From Rubripirellula lacrimiformis (GTDB lineage: Bacteria > Planctomycetota > Planctomycetia > Pirellulales > Pirellulaceae), in contig NZ_CP036525.1 in NCBI RefSeq assembly GCF_007741535.1, positions 5,084,001 through 5,148,000 on the forward strand: 64,000 nucleotides of DNA. The letters are read 5' to 3'. The notes below the pieces were generated by a model, which was given only the letters and a program-made list of their open reading frames with translations, did no database searches and was not told the DNA's origin. Positions 37,024 through 45,204 of this stretch are shown piece after piece. Both the position numbers and the translations under genes were made by a program. Every line of letters starts with the position of its first letter. The stretch's first letter is position 1.

Positions 37024-37980
37024 ATGCCAATCCAATGGTTCCCGGGCCACATGCACAAAGCCCGGCTCGAGATCGAGGCGGCGTTGCCCAAAGTGCATGT
37101 GGTGATCGAAGTCTTGGACGCTCGGATTCCATATTCCAGCGAAAACCCAATGCTGGCCGAAATCCGAGGAGACAAGCCCTGCCTGAAGGTGCTGGCCAAG
37201 AGCGACCTGGCTGACCCGGTGATGACCGACGCCTGGCAAGCCTACTTGGAACGAACCGCTGGCGTCCGCGCCCGTGCCGTTACCACCGAAGACGTGCCGT
37301 CGATCCGGATCCTAAAATCGGTGGCCGCAAAGATGGTTCCCGAGCGAGCTGGGCGAGCGGTCAATACAATGATCGTTGGCATCCCCAACGTCGGAAAGTC
37401 GACGATCATCAATTTGTTGGCGGGTAAGAAAGTCGCCAAGACAGGGAACACGCCTGCGGTCACCAAGCAGCAACAACGGGTTGCCATCGGTGACGGCGTC
37501 ACCTTGTTGGATACCCCCGGCGTGATGTGGCCGAACGTGCACAACGTGAACAGCGGCTATCGGCTGGCCTTGATCGGTTCCATCAAAGAAACCGCCATGG
37601 ACTACGCTGATGTCGGTTTCTTTGGCGCTCGATTCCTGATCGCCGAATACCCTGATCGATTGATGGACCGATTTGACTTGGATGAATTGCCCAAGTCCGA
37701 AATGGAAGCCATCGAAGCGATCGGACGCCGCCGTGGTTGTTTGGGCAAAAACAACCAAGTCGATATCGACCGAGCTTCCCGTATTTTGGTCACCGAGATG
37801 CGATCCGGTGGCCTAGGACTGCTGACTCTCGAATCGCCCAGCGTCATGGAACGCGAACGCGCCGCCACCGCCGCCGCTGTCGCTGAAAAAGAAGAGAACG
37901 CAAAACTGAAAGACCAGAAACGTAAAAAGCGATTCCGCGACAAACAGCGTGCTCAAAAGAAGTCACGCGAAATGCGATAG
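37024..37980 (+). CDS. ylqF: ribosome biogenesis GTPase YlqF/RbgA
   Basis: A 318-residue circularly permuted GTPase. The G4 motif AKSD (58-61) comes before G1 GIPNVGKST (119-127) and G3 DTPG (163-166), the order typical of YlqF/RbgA. The N-terminus MPIQWFPGHMHKA is the conserved family start and fixes the ATG at 37024. It assists late assembly of the 50S ribosomal subunit. The C-terminal tail is Lys/Arg-rich (QKRKKRFRDKQRAQKKSR), probably rRNA-binding. Two inverted family C repeats flank the gene. Confidence 0.95.
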   Translation: MPIQWFPGHMHKARLEIEAALPKVHVVIEVLDARIPYSSENPMLAEIRGDKPCLKVLAKSDLADPVMTDAWQAYLERTAGVRARAVTTEDVPSIRILKSVAAKMVPERAGRAVNTMIVGIPNVGKSTIINLLAGKKVAKTGNTPAVTKQQQRVAIGDGVTLLDTPGVMWPNVHNVNSGYRLALIGSIKETAMDYADVGFFGARFLIAEYPDRLMDRFDLDELPKSEMEAIEAIGRRRGCLGKNNQVDIDRASRILVTEMRSGGLGLLTLESPSVMERERAATAAAVAEKEENAKLKDQKRKKRFRDKQRAQKKSREMR

Positions 37981-38005
37981 CGGCCACCGTGTCGATAGCA
38001 GCAGT

Positions 38006-38054
38006 GTAGGCCGGATCAAGGAGCGAAGTGACGCCGATCCAGCAATCGCAGCAT
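38006..38054 (+). repeat. dispersed repeat, family C copy 2
   Basis: A 49-bp element starting GTAGGCCGGATCAAGGAGCG, the inverted partner of 36888-36936. It lies just downstream of ylqF. Confidence 0.75.
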
Positions 38055-38098
38055 CAACCCAATCGCCGGCTCACTGCAAACCAACAACAACCTGACAC

Positions 38099-38148
38099 CG
38101 CATCTACTTCGCCGCATCTACTTCGCCGCATCTACTTCGCCGCATCTC
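38099..38148. repeat. 14-bp tandem repeat spanning the SGNH hydrolase stop codon
   Basis: The unit CCGCATCTACTTCG repeats three times (38099-38140) with a partial fourth. On the minus strand each unit reads GCGAAGTAGATGCGG, so the stop codon TAG at 38132-38134 belongs to a repeat unit and is duplicated downstream in other frames. Confidence 0.8.
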
Positions 38149-39430
38149 CGGCCACGACGTCGCCGATCACCAATAGCGATCCGATGTACCAGGTTTGATC
38201 ATCGAATCGATCAGCATGCGAATCAAAGAACTCGCGGTTCTTTTCAAACAGAATCTCTCGTTTGTCCAGCTTGCGGTGTGTGACGGTGACCGCGACTCGG
38301 TGGAGACCTGGATCCAAGTCCGAGGCAATCACCAATCTGGCCAGCCGATGATAAGTGCAGTATCCATCGATGCTATTTTGGGTCGTGGGTTGGCGATCAT
38401 CGACCTGCACTTCGAGTTCACAGCCGTCGGGACCGATCAATTCGAACACCGATGCGGCAGTCCCCTGCAATGTGAATTCGACCTTTGCGCCCGGTTCCAT
38501 CGCCCGATACAAGTCGGGCAGGTATTTGCCAAATCGCTTGCCCAAACCTTCGGTGCTGGACTGTTTCATCCAATTGCCATGCAACATGTCTGCCGTGATC
38601 GGAACTTGCTTGGCGTGTTCCCAATTGTCCTGTCGCAAAGGCTCGATTCGCTCGTGCGGTTGTGGTTCTCTGCTGGCGTTGACGATCGCGGGCCAGGACC
38701 GCGCGATCGTCTCGGTATACAGCCGATGTCCCGTTTCGATATGAGGATGAACGCCATCGGTCGAAAAAACGATCGGTTTCGCCTCGGCGGCATTGGCTGG
38801 CTTCTCTGCCTTGAAGATCAGCTCTCCCTTGGATTCCATGTCGACCACTTTGACTCCGAAGTGGATCGAAGGAATTTGGTAGTGGTCGGCCAGGTCTTCC
38901 ATCGCATTGGCTGCACGCGGCATTTTTCCATCGCGAAGATCGCCCAACATGGGGTGGCTCAGCGTGTAAACAAAACAAATATCGATCGCTGGGTCTGCCT
39001 TCCATGTTTGCCGCACGATCCCTTCCATTGCCTTGTGAATCTGTTCGGGCGATGTACCACCGTCATTGACGGCAAACTCGACAAACATCAAGTCAGGATG
39101 GTGTCGCAGCACGTCATTATTCAAGCGGAACACGCCCAGGTCGGACCCGGTCCCACCAATGGCCGCGTTGATTTCCTCGAAGGTTGCCGTCCGGTACTTC
39201 TCTTGGAACCAATCGAGCGACTGCACCCGCCAACCCTCGGCCGCAGTAATGCTTCCGCCCAGATAGGCAACTTTGACTGACTTGCCCGCGTCGACTTTCG
39301 CCAGAAAGTTTGGCAGCCCAGCACGCGGCGTGCATTCGACAGCGTCTCGTCGCAGTTGCAAATTCTCTGCCGCACACGGCGTCAGCAAGACAACCGAAAG
39401 AAGGATTCCCAGGTAAGTTGTTTGTTGCAT
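38132..39430 (-). CDS. secreted SGNH/GDSL hydrolase
   Basis: A 432-residue protein with a signal peptide (LLSVVLLTPCAAE). SGNH hydrolase blocks are visible: the nucleophile Ser60 in LGGSITA (block I), Gly in IGGTGSD (block II), Asn122 in VNDGG (block III) and the Asp-x-x-His pair in STDGVHPH (block V). A C-terminal beta-rich domain of about 150 residues follows. These enzymes remove acyl groups from carbohydrates or lipids, often acetyl groups of plant or algal polysaccharides. It starts the run of secreted hydrolases to its right. The start at 39430 gives the signal peptide directly. It is divergent from the sialidase-like gene. Confidence 0.88.
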   Translation of the reverse strand: MQQTTYLGILLSVVLLTPCAAENLQLRRDAVECTPRAGLPNFLAKVDAGKSVKVAYLGGSITAAEGWRVQSLDWFQEKYRTATFEEINAAIGGTGSDLGVFRLNNDVLRHHPDLMFVEFAVNDGGTSPEQIHKAMEGIVRQTWKADPAIDICFVYTLSHPMLGDLRDGKMPRAANAMEDLADHYQIPSIHFGVKVVDMESKGELIFKAEKPANAAEAKPIVFSTDGVHPHIETGHRLYTETIARSWPAIVNASREPQPHERIEPLRQDNWEHAKQVPITADMLHGNWMKQSSTEGLGKRFGKYLPDLYRAMEPGAKVEFTLQGTAASVFELIGPDGCELEVQVDDRQPTTQNSIDGYCTYHRLARLVIASDLDPGLHRVAVTVTHRKLDKREILFEKNREFFDSHADRFDDQTWYIGSLLVIGDVVAGDAAK

Positions 39431-39742
39431 CGATTCGATTCTTAGGTCATTCAAATGGAGAGTCAGTTTTCTGTTCGTTGTCGCTGCGATTTGGTCGGAT
39501 TGGCAAAAGAAAGCTCAGGGCGAGGCAAGAAGGGGGGCGGCGATCGCCTGATATCGTGTGGCCTTGTTGAGCCAACGTTCAGGCCGCCGATGAACTACAA
39601 TCCACCCTCCCACCCGCATGTCTTGAGTGCACCGCAGCCCTTGCGTATTTGAATCGCCGGTTGGACACGTTTCCGAGCGATTCGTCACTCGACTGCGTCA
39701 CTGGTTTCCAGTGATCGTTCGCGTCACCCTTGGTAACTTGCC
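39431..39742. other. divergent intergenic region
   Basis: This 312 bp stretch lies between the SGNH hydrolase and sialidase-like genes. The only marked structure is the TCACTGG-ttt-CCAGTGA palindrome (39698-39714). Two divergent promoters are expected here but not recognised. Confidence 0.45.
39698..39714. promoter_or_regulatory. palindrome upstream of the sialidase-like gene
   Basis: A perfect 7-bp inverted repeat TCACTGG/CCAGTGA around a 3-nt spacer ends 28 bp before the ATG at 39743. It could be an operator or a 5' leader hairpin affecting translation. Confidence 0.4.
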
Positions 39743-41368
39743 ATGAAATCATTCACTGCTTTCCAGCGTGCACCCATCGTCCCGCTGATCCTGGTCCTGT
39801 CGATTCTGTCCGGCGATCAACTTGCTTCCGCCGTGGACCAAGGCTCAACAACTGTCAAACAGCCAATCACCAGCCAAAGGGCCGCGTCTCCGCTGTATCT
39901 GACCGCCAATGATCTGTCGATCGCAACGGGGAAACCTTCGCTCGTCATGATGTCCAGCGGCTCCACGCACATTCCCGTGTGGTCTCTATCCGGTGGCACC
40001 GTGCGCCAATCTGTCGCTGGCATTGTAAACGGTCTTCCCGACGATTGCGTCGCGGTGCAGGTCGAAATCGTGGTGACGTCAACGGACCCGGGAACGAACA
40101 AGGACTTGGAAGATGTCTATCGCGTTCACTTATCGCAAATGGTGCAGGATGCCCCGTTCACAGAGCGTTACGCTTTGGGCAAACCCGTGCGAACGCCGCT
40201 GCCCGCCGGTCCGCTTCATTCCCGCACGATCGTTCTAGAGTCCTACTACGAAGTGGTTCCCAACGCGCCCCTAACGGTACGGATTCAACGGGAACCCGGC
40301 CTGCCCGGTGACACGTTCACCCGCCCCACCGGTTTGGCGGTCGTGAAGGTGACGCCGCTGAGCTCGTTAGCAGAGGCTCATACCGTGCAGGACGTCAGCG
40401 GCTACAACTCTTGGCCGATGACTCAGGCCATCGGCGATAAGCTGGTCTGCACCTATAGCCGAGGCTCAGCACATTCGATCGGTGAGGACGCTCGCGCCGT
40501 GTATGCGAGGACCTCCACCGACGGCGGAAAAACGTGGACGGCGGAAACGGTCGTCGCGAACACACCTGGCTACGGCGAAGTCACGGTCGGGAAAGGCCTG
40601 GATTCCACGGGTGCAATGCTGCTGTGGGTGCGCCGCGTTGGAAAAGAGCGGAACCACGACCTCTACCGCACCACCGATGGTGTGACCTTTACGCTCGTCG
40701 CAACACCGAAACTGGCCGTCCAACCCATGCAAATTACCGACGTCTTCGCAGTCCCCGACGTCGGGTTGATGGCCTTATGGTTCGCCGGAAACTACAGTGA
40801 CAAAGCGGTTCATTCCTGGGGCATGATGACCAGCCACGACGACGGTGCCACCTGGACGCAGACTCCCATCGAATCTGGACTGATGAAAGCCGACTGGCCC
40901 ACCGAACCGTCCGCTGTTTACCTCGGCGATGGCAAGATCCTTGCGGTCGCGCGAACGGAAAACGGACCAGCTCAATTCCAAGTGGTTTCAACCGACAACG
41001 GCGCGACATGGACGCGACAGCAAACCAACATCGGTGATATCTATGCCTCGACCCCCAGCCTAATCCTCGACACGGAAACCGGTTTGCTGAGTAACTATTA
41101 CTACGAACGTGCCCGGGGAATCCTTCGGCGTCGAGTCGTTCATCCGGACGTCGTCTTCGACCATCCGCTTGACTGGCCCGCTTCGCAGGCCGTTACCACC
41201 GGCAGTCCGCTTGCATGGGATTCCGGCAATGCCAATGCCACCATGATCGGGGACACCCACTACGTCTCTTACTATTCTGGAAAGGCCCCTGACACGGCCG
41301 TCATGGTTCTGGAGCTTCCAGAACCGACAGACAAGGACGCTCGTCCAACCCCCGATGGATCGAAATGA
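39743..41368 (+). CDS. secreted sialidase-like (BNR / Asp-box beta-propeller) protein
   Basis: A 541-residue exported protein. After the signal peptide an N-terminal beta-rich domain (about 40-200) is followed by a six-bladed propeller. Three Asp boxes are clear: STDGGKTW (258-265), SHDDGATW (364-371) and STDNGATW (416-423). The family includes exo-alpha-sialidases and other glycosidases, but Asp boxes also occur in non-catalytic propellers. The arginine triad and catalytic Tyr cannot be confirmed by eye, so activity is tentative. It is encoded among esterases and other secreted hydrolases, consistent with degradation of complex glycans. Confidence 0.85.
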   Translation: MKSFTAFQRAPIVPLILVLSILSGDQLASAVDQGSTTVKQPITSQRAASPLYLTANDLSIATGKPSLVMMSSGSTHIPVWSLSGGTVRQSVAGIVNGLPDDCVAVQVEIVVTSTDPGTNKDLEDVYRVHLSQMVQDAPFTERYALGKPVRTPLPAGPLHSRTIVLESYYEVVPNAPLTVRIQREPGLPGDTFTRPTGLAVVKVTPLSSLAEAHTVQDVSGYNSWPMTQAIGDKLVCTYSRGSAHSIGEDARAVYARTSTDGGKTWTAETVVANTPGYGEVTVGKGLDSTGAMLLWVRRVGKERNHDLYRTTDGVTFTLVATPKLAVQPMQITDVFAVPDVGLMALWFAGNYSDKAVHSWGMMTSHDDGATWTQTPIESGLMKADWPTEPSAVYLGDGKILAVARTENGPAQFQVVSTDNGATWTRQQTNIGDIYASTPSLILDTETGLLSNYYYERARGILRRRVVHPDVVFDHPLDWPASQAVTTGSPLAWDSGNANATMIGDTHYVSYYSGKAPDTAVMVLELPEPTDKDARPTPDGSK

Positions 41369-41585
41369 GAGCCCTTTTGCTTTCTTCGTGATTTAAAGTA
41401 GGCGCGTGGGGCTCCGATGCTGGCGGGCGACAAGTTTGGTTCGGCCGGCCGAGCAATTACACGCACTGAACTTTTGCGTTTCATGATCAATTCGAACGAA
41501 AGTATGCAAGCTTGAATTCGACCACGTCCCGAACAGTCTCACAGAGACAACACACATCCCTGAAATTACACGACGAGCTGACGCG

Positions 41586-41909
41586 ATGACGACGACAATG
41601 TGCGAGATCGAACACACAGTGACCTTCCGGCTGATTCACGATTTGGGATCGCCCAAGGAAGCGGAGTTTCTGAAAGCCGCGTCGGAACTCGCCGCGATTC
41701 CTGGGGTGCAGCACTTTCGAATCCGTCGGCAAACGAATTCAAAGAATCCACACACGTACGGCATTGCAATGCAATTCCAAACGAACGGTGAATACCTCGC
41801 CTACTGCCAGCACCCTGCGCACGTGAATTTCGTACAGCAGCGCTGGCTCAGCGAGGTGGCCGACTTCCAGGAAGCCGATTTCGAGCGGCTAACAACCGAC
41901 AGCGAGTAA
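41586..41909 (+). CDS. Dabb-family (stress-responsive A/B barrel) protein
   Basis: A 107-residue soluble protein. It has the Dabb pattern: an N-terminal HTVTFRL strand, helix with EAEFLKAASELAAIPGV, an FRIRRQT strand, then YGIAMQFQTNGEYLAYCQHPAHVNFVQQ. Dabb domains form dimeric ferredoxin-like barrels that act as small cyclases, dioxygenase-like enzymes or binding proteins. Substrate is unknown. It lies 217 bp after the sialidase-like gene on the same strand and may have its own promoter. A short start could also be the internal Met at residue 5. Confidence 0.8.
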   Translation: MTTTMCEIEHTVTFRLIHDLGSPKEAEFLKAASELAAIPGVQHFRIRRQTNSKNPHTYGIAMQFQTNGEYLAYCQHPAHVNFVQQRWLSEVADFQEADFERLTTDSE

Positions 41910-41991
41910 ATCGCGTCTTCCGACTGCATTCGTCTCACAGCAAACACAAACGTTCCCGACTTCGATCTAGCGATCGTCCGTTTAAAGAGTC

Positions 41992-42029
41992 CTGACACCT
42001 TTTTGCCAACCTGACACCTTTTTGCCAAC
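41992..42029. repeat. 19-bp tandem duplication
   Basis: CTGACACCTTTTTGCCAAC occurs twice in a row, 82 bp past the Dabb gene stop, between convergent genes. Each unit carries a T5 run. Confidence 0.85.
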
Positions 42030-42063
42030 CAGTCTCCGACCTCCAGTTCATTGCGCCGTTTGC

Positions 42064-42119
42064 GCGATAGCCCCGGTTACCGACGAAGAGCGCCAGGGTT
42101 CCAGAACCGGGGCTATCGC
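42064..42119. terminator. 15-bp perfect inverted repeat (family B), bidirectional terminator-like
   Basis: GCGATAGCCCCGGTT (42064-42078) and AACCGGGGCTATCGC (42105-42119) can form a perfect 15-bp stem with a 26-nt loop. It lies between the 3' ends of two convergent genes, where a bidirectional terminator would be expected. One arm recurs at 36653-36667. No T-run follows on either strand. Confidence 0.65.
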
Positions 42120-42136
42120 CCGAGAGCGAAGAGCGC

Positions 42137-43537
42137 TCACTCGCTCGGTGGGTCCATCAAACGGATTCGCGCATAGCTCATCGTCATTGGCGTACCCTGA
42201 CGCGGGCCAAGCAGCTCGATTGCCCACGATTCAGGCGAACCGGCACGCACGGTGGTAGTGAAGAAATTGGTGAAGGGTCTGTCCAATGGAATCCGTGTCG
42301 CGGGGCCGACGGTCCCATCCGGCAGCATCTCGACAATCCGGTTCTCGGACACTTGCGTACCGTCTTGATCTGTACCCGACGCTTGATGCACCACGAATAG
42401 CCGATGATCAGGAGTGACATGGAACCGGGCCGCGTAGCCGACAAGCCCAGGTTTCCCCTCGTCTTTCCTCTGGATTGATTGGCGGTGGGTCACCTTGCCG
42501 TCGTGGATCACGGCGTGATTCAGCGTCTCGCTCTGCTTTGCATCCGGAAAGAATTTTTCACGCAGTCGCGTGTCAATCGCGCGTTCGGTCCACAACAGGT
42601 GCACCTCCCCGCCAGGTGCCAACCAAAGATCACAAGGAGCCACGCGGCCGCAGGTCGCTTCGCGACTGGCAATCTCGATCCATTCATGAAACGGCTCTTC
42701 GGTGATGTCGGAGGTCCAGGTGTAAAACAGTCGGCGGAAATCGTAGTCCCATTCCTGGCCGGTCAAATCCCGCTTGAATTTGCGAAAGCCGGGGTTGGGT
42801 TCAACAATATCGCTGACGCCGAAAAAGTGGACGGCGCGGTCACGCATCGCAACGTTGGGATAGCAGACTCGGATCGGCTGAGGTTTCTGGTACTGATCGC
42901 CCCAGGGCCATTTCAGTTGCCCTTGGGCGCTCCACTTACCGCTGCTGTCACGGAAGGTCCATTCAGCGTGCGTGTAGCCGATATTTTGCAGCAAAACCAA
43001 TTCCCCCGCCTCGCCGTCGGCCGCAAAACTGCGATAGGAATGCTCCGAAAAGGCCGGCGTGCCTTGCCACTTCGGCGTCAGGGAAGTGGGTTCAGACGTG
43101 GGGTCTTCCGCGTCGAACCGCAACACATCGGGCAGCGCCGGTCCGGAGTAGGCCGTGGGGTCCAACGTCGGATTGACTGACAGAAAAACTCGCCCATCCG
43201 CAGAGGCTGCCAGTGGCGATGGTTCACGCGTCCGCCCCGTCGGATCGACACGAACTTGTTGCCAGCGATCGGCGTCTCGAGTGAACAGCATCCAACGACA
43301 ATTGTTGAGCCGTTTGGCATCGGGAATCGTCTCCAATCCAGCGACAAAGACGCGACCTCCACTGCGGACGATGCTGGTCGAACCCGAGCACCACAGCGGC
43401 CCGGCACCATTGTCGGCATTCACATAGGTGTAAACGTCGTCCTCTTGCTCAACCCGCAGCATCAGGTCATCAGCAAAGATGGTGGTCGATGCAACGCCGA
43501 GCCAGCAAGAAATCGCGACGATCACAAAACTCTTCAT
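42137..43537 (-). CDS. secreted beta-propeller-like protein of unknown function
   Basis: A 466-residue exported protein with a signal peptide (VIVAISCWLGVASTTIFA). The body is rich in beta strands and short repeats of the type DGRVFLSVNP and PGGEVHLLWTE, which suggests a sialidase-like or BNR propeller without clear Asp boxes. I do not recognise a catalytic motif. The start at 43537 gives the signal peptide. It is divergent from the acetyl-xylan-esterase-like gene and near the sialidase-like gene, consistent with a shared role in glycan use (inference). Confidence 0.6.
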   Translation of the reverse strand: MKSFVIVAISCWLGVASTTIFADDLMLRVEQEDDVYTYVNADNGAGPLWCSGSTSIVRSGGRVFVAGLETIPDAKRLNNCRWMLFTRDADRWQQVRVDPTGRTREPSPLAASADGRVFLSVNPTLDPTAYSGPALPDVLRFDAEDPTSEPTSLTPKWQGTPAFSEHSYRSFAADGEAGELVLLQNIGYTHAEWTFRDSSGKWSAQGQLKWPWGDQYQKPQPIRVCYPNVAMRDRAVHFFGVSDIVEPNPGFRKFKRDLTGQEWDYDFRRLFYTWTSDITEEPFHEWIEIASREATCGRVAPCDLWLAPGGEVHLLWTERAIDTRLREKFFPDAKQSETLNHAVIHDGKVTHRQSIQRKDEGKPGLVGYAARFHVTPDHRLFVVHQASGTDQDGTQVSENRIVEMLPDGTVGPATRIPLDRPFTNFFTTTVRAGSPESWAIELLGPRQGTPMTMSYARIRLMDPPSE

Positions 43538-43869
43538 CTGAAACTCTCTGGGGATACGAATGGAGCGTTCAAGCCAAAGCCAGTCCGAAGTCAACCATCT
43601 TATCACGGATGATCCGGCCACTGGGTTGCTTCGCTAGGGCCAGGACAGACGCCGCTGCACAGCCCTGATCCCGTTGGCCAACATCGATGGTTTGCGTGGC
43701 GTTCATTTTGGACGCGATCCGCCGAAGCAACTACGTTTACGTAGGTTCGAATACACTTACCACTTCTGAACAAGCGCCAAGTATTCATTGGAATGGACGC
43801 AAAAAATTGCCCGTCGCCGTCCCCTTTGTTGCCTCGCCATTTCCCCACCGCAAAAATGGGACAAGATCA
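43538..43869. other. divergent intergenic region
   Basis: A 332 bp stretch between the propeller-like protein and the alpha/beta hydrolase. It has a small CTACG-ttta-CGTAG palindrome (43731-43744) that could be an operator, and no visible gene. Confidence 0.4.
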
Positions 43870-45171
43870 ATGCAAATTTTACTTTCGAAGAATCCTTGCA
43901 TAGCACAGTTGGTGTTTGTGGGACTGCTATTGATTCCATCGATATCGATGGCCCAGGAATCGGGCCCGCTTCACGCGCCTGCGGTACTGGACGTTCCAAG
44001 ACCGCTGGTGGCCGCGGAGCAACTCGGCAGGGCACCTCTCTCCCAATACGGATCTCTGGAGCCGGTCATTCAAGCGATGCGGGCCCAGCGGCCGCTTGAC
44101 CTCAACTCTGAATTATGGCGATCCGAACATCCAGGCAGCAACTATGAAAACTGGGCCCAACAGGCCCGTGCCGTGTTGGACCACGGACTGCACTACGATG
44201 CGGGGAAGCTTGATCTGAAGGCGACTACCACTGCGAAGTGGGAAACCGATGATTTTGTTCGCGAGACGATTGAATTCAATACGGCCCCCTGGTTTCGCGT
44301 GCCAGGCTATTTTTACACTCCCAAGAATGTTCCTTTGCCTGCTCCCGCTTTGGTCATCTTTCACGAGTGGGGTGGCCCGATGCTGTTCGGAGCTGACCGT
44401 GTCTCGGGAGAACCGATCCATGAGGCGATTGTTGAACATCGCGATCGCTATACCAGCGGACGAGCCATTGCCGACTGGTACGCCGCACAAGGTTATGCCG
44501 TGGTCGTCATCGATGCCTACCATTTCGGACGTCGAGCACCGCGCAGCCTCGGTGGATTACCGGACAGCTACGACCCGGCGACGCTCGATCCCGAAACCCT
44601 GAATCGCTACGACAGCATCGTCCGCGACCAGTTGTACACAGGAGTCCGAGAATTGAACTGGGCAGGCACGACCTGGGCGGGCGTCAACTACGGTGACGAC
44701 CGGCGATGCATTGACTATTTGCTGTCGCGTCCCGAAGTGGACCCCGAACGCATCGGTTGCACCGGTTTGTCAGGCGGTGGTTGGCGAACCAATCTATTGA
44801 CGGCGCTGGACCCTCGAATCAAAGCCGCCGTTTCGGTCGGTTGGATGACGACGGGTGATTCCCAGCAAATCTACAATTTGTCGGGTGCTGTTGGAACGTT
44901 CTGTCTGCTTCCGGGCGTTTGGAACCGCATCGACATTCCCGACTTGATCGCCATGGCCGCCCCCAAGGCGGTGATGGTCGTCAGCGGAACCAAGGACCGC
45001 CTGTTTCCCCCCAGCGGCCAACGAGACGCCGCACGCCAAATCAAAGCCGCCTATACTTGGGCTGGATGCCCCGAACGTTTTCGTGAATACGCCCCTGAAA
45101 AGCCGCACTGTTACGATGCGGAGATCCAAGCCGAAGCACTCTCGTGGCTCGACAAGCATCTCAAGCAATAG
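43870..45171 (+). CDS. secreted alpha/beta hydrolase (acetyl xylan esterase / dienelactone hydrolase-like)
   Basis: A 433-residue exported hydrolase: signal peptide (LVFVGLLLIPSISMAQ), then the alpha/beta fold. The nucleophile elbow is G299-L-S301-G-G303, the acid is probably D376 in GTKDRLFPP and the His H413 in EKPHCYD. An N-terminal helical segment (AQQARAVLDHGLHYD) and FHEWGGPMLFG before the core match the planctomycete acetyl-xylan-esterase-like families. Likely substrates are acetylated polysaccharides, but this is by analogy. It ends 33 bp from the convergent SGNH gene. The ATG at 43870 gives the signal peptide; a longer frame upstream is not credible. Confidence 0.82.
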   Translation: MQILLSKNPCIAQLVFVGLLLIPSISMAQESGPLHAPAVLDVPRPLVAAEQLGRAPLSQYGSLEPVIQAMRAQRPLDLNSELWRSEHPGSNYENWAQQARAVLDHGLHYDAGKLDLKATTTAKWETDDFVRETIEFNTAPWFRVPGYFYTPKNVPLPAPALVIFHEWGGPMLFGADRVSGEPIHEAIVEHRDRYTSGRAIADWYAAQGYAVVVIDAYHFGRRAPRSLGGLPDSYDPATLDPETLNRYDSIVRDQLYTGVRELNWAGTTWAGVNYGDDRRCIDYLLSRPEVDPERIGCTGLSGGGWRTNLLTALDPRIKAAVSVGWMTTGDSQQIYNLSGAVGTFCLLPGVWNRIDIPDLIAMAAPKAVMVVSGTKDRLFPPSGQRDAARQIKAAYTWAGCPERFREYAPEKPHCYDAEIQAEALSWLDKHLKQ

Positions 45172-45204
45172 CGTTTCGATCCGATCCGACTCGCCCGCCT
45201 TGCT

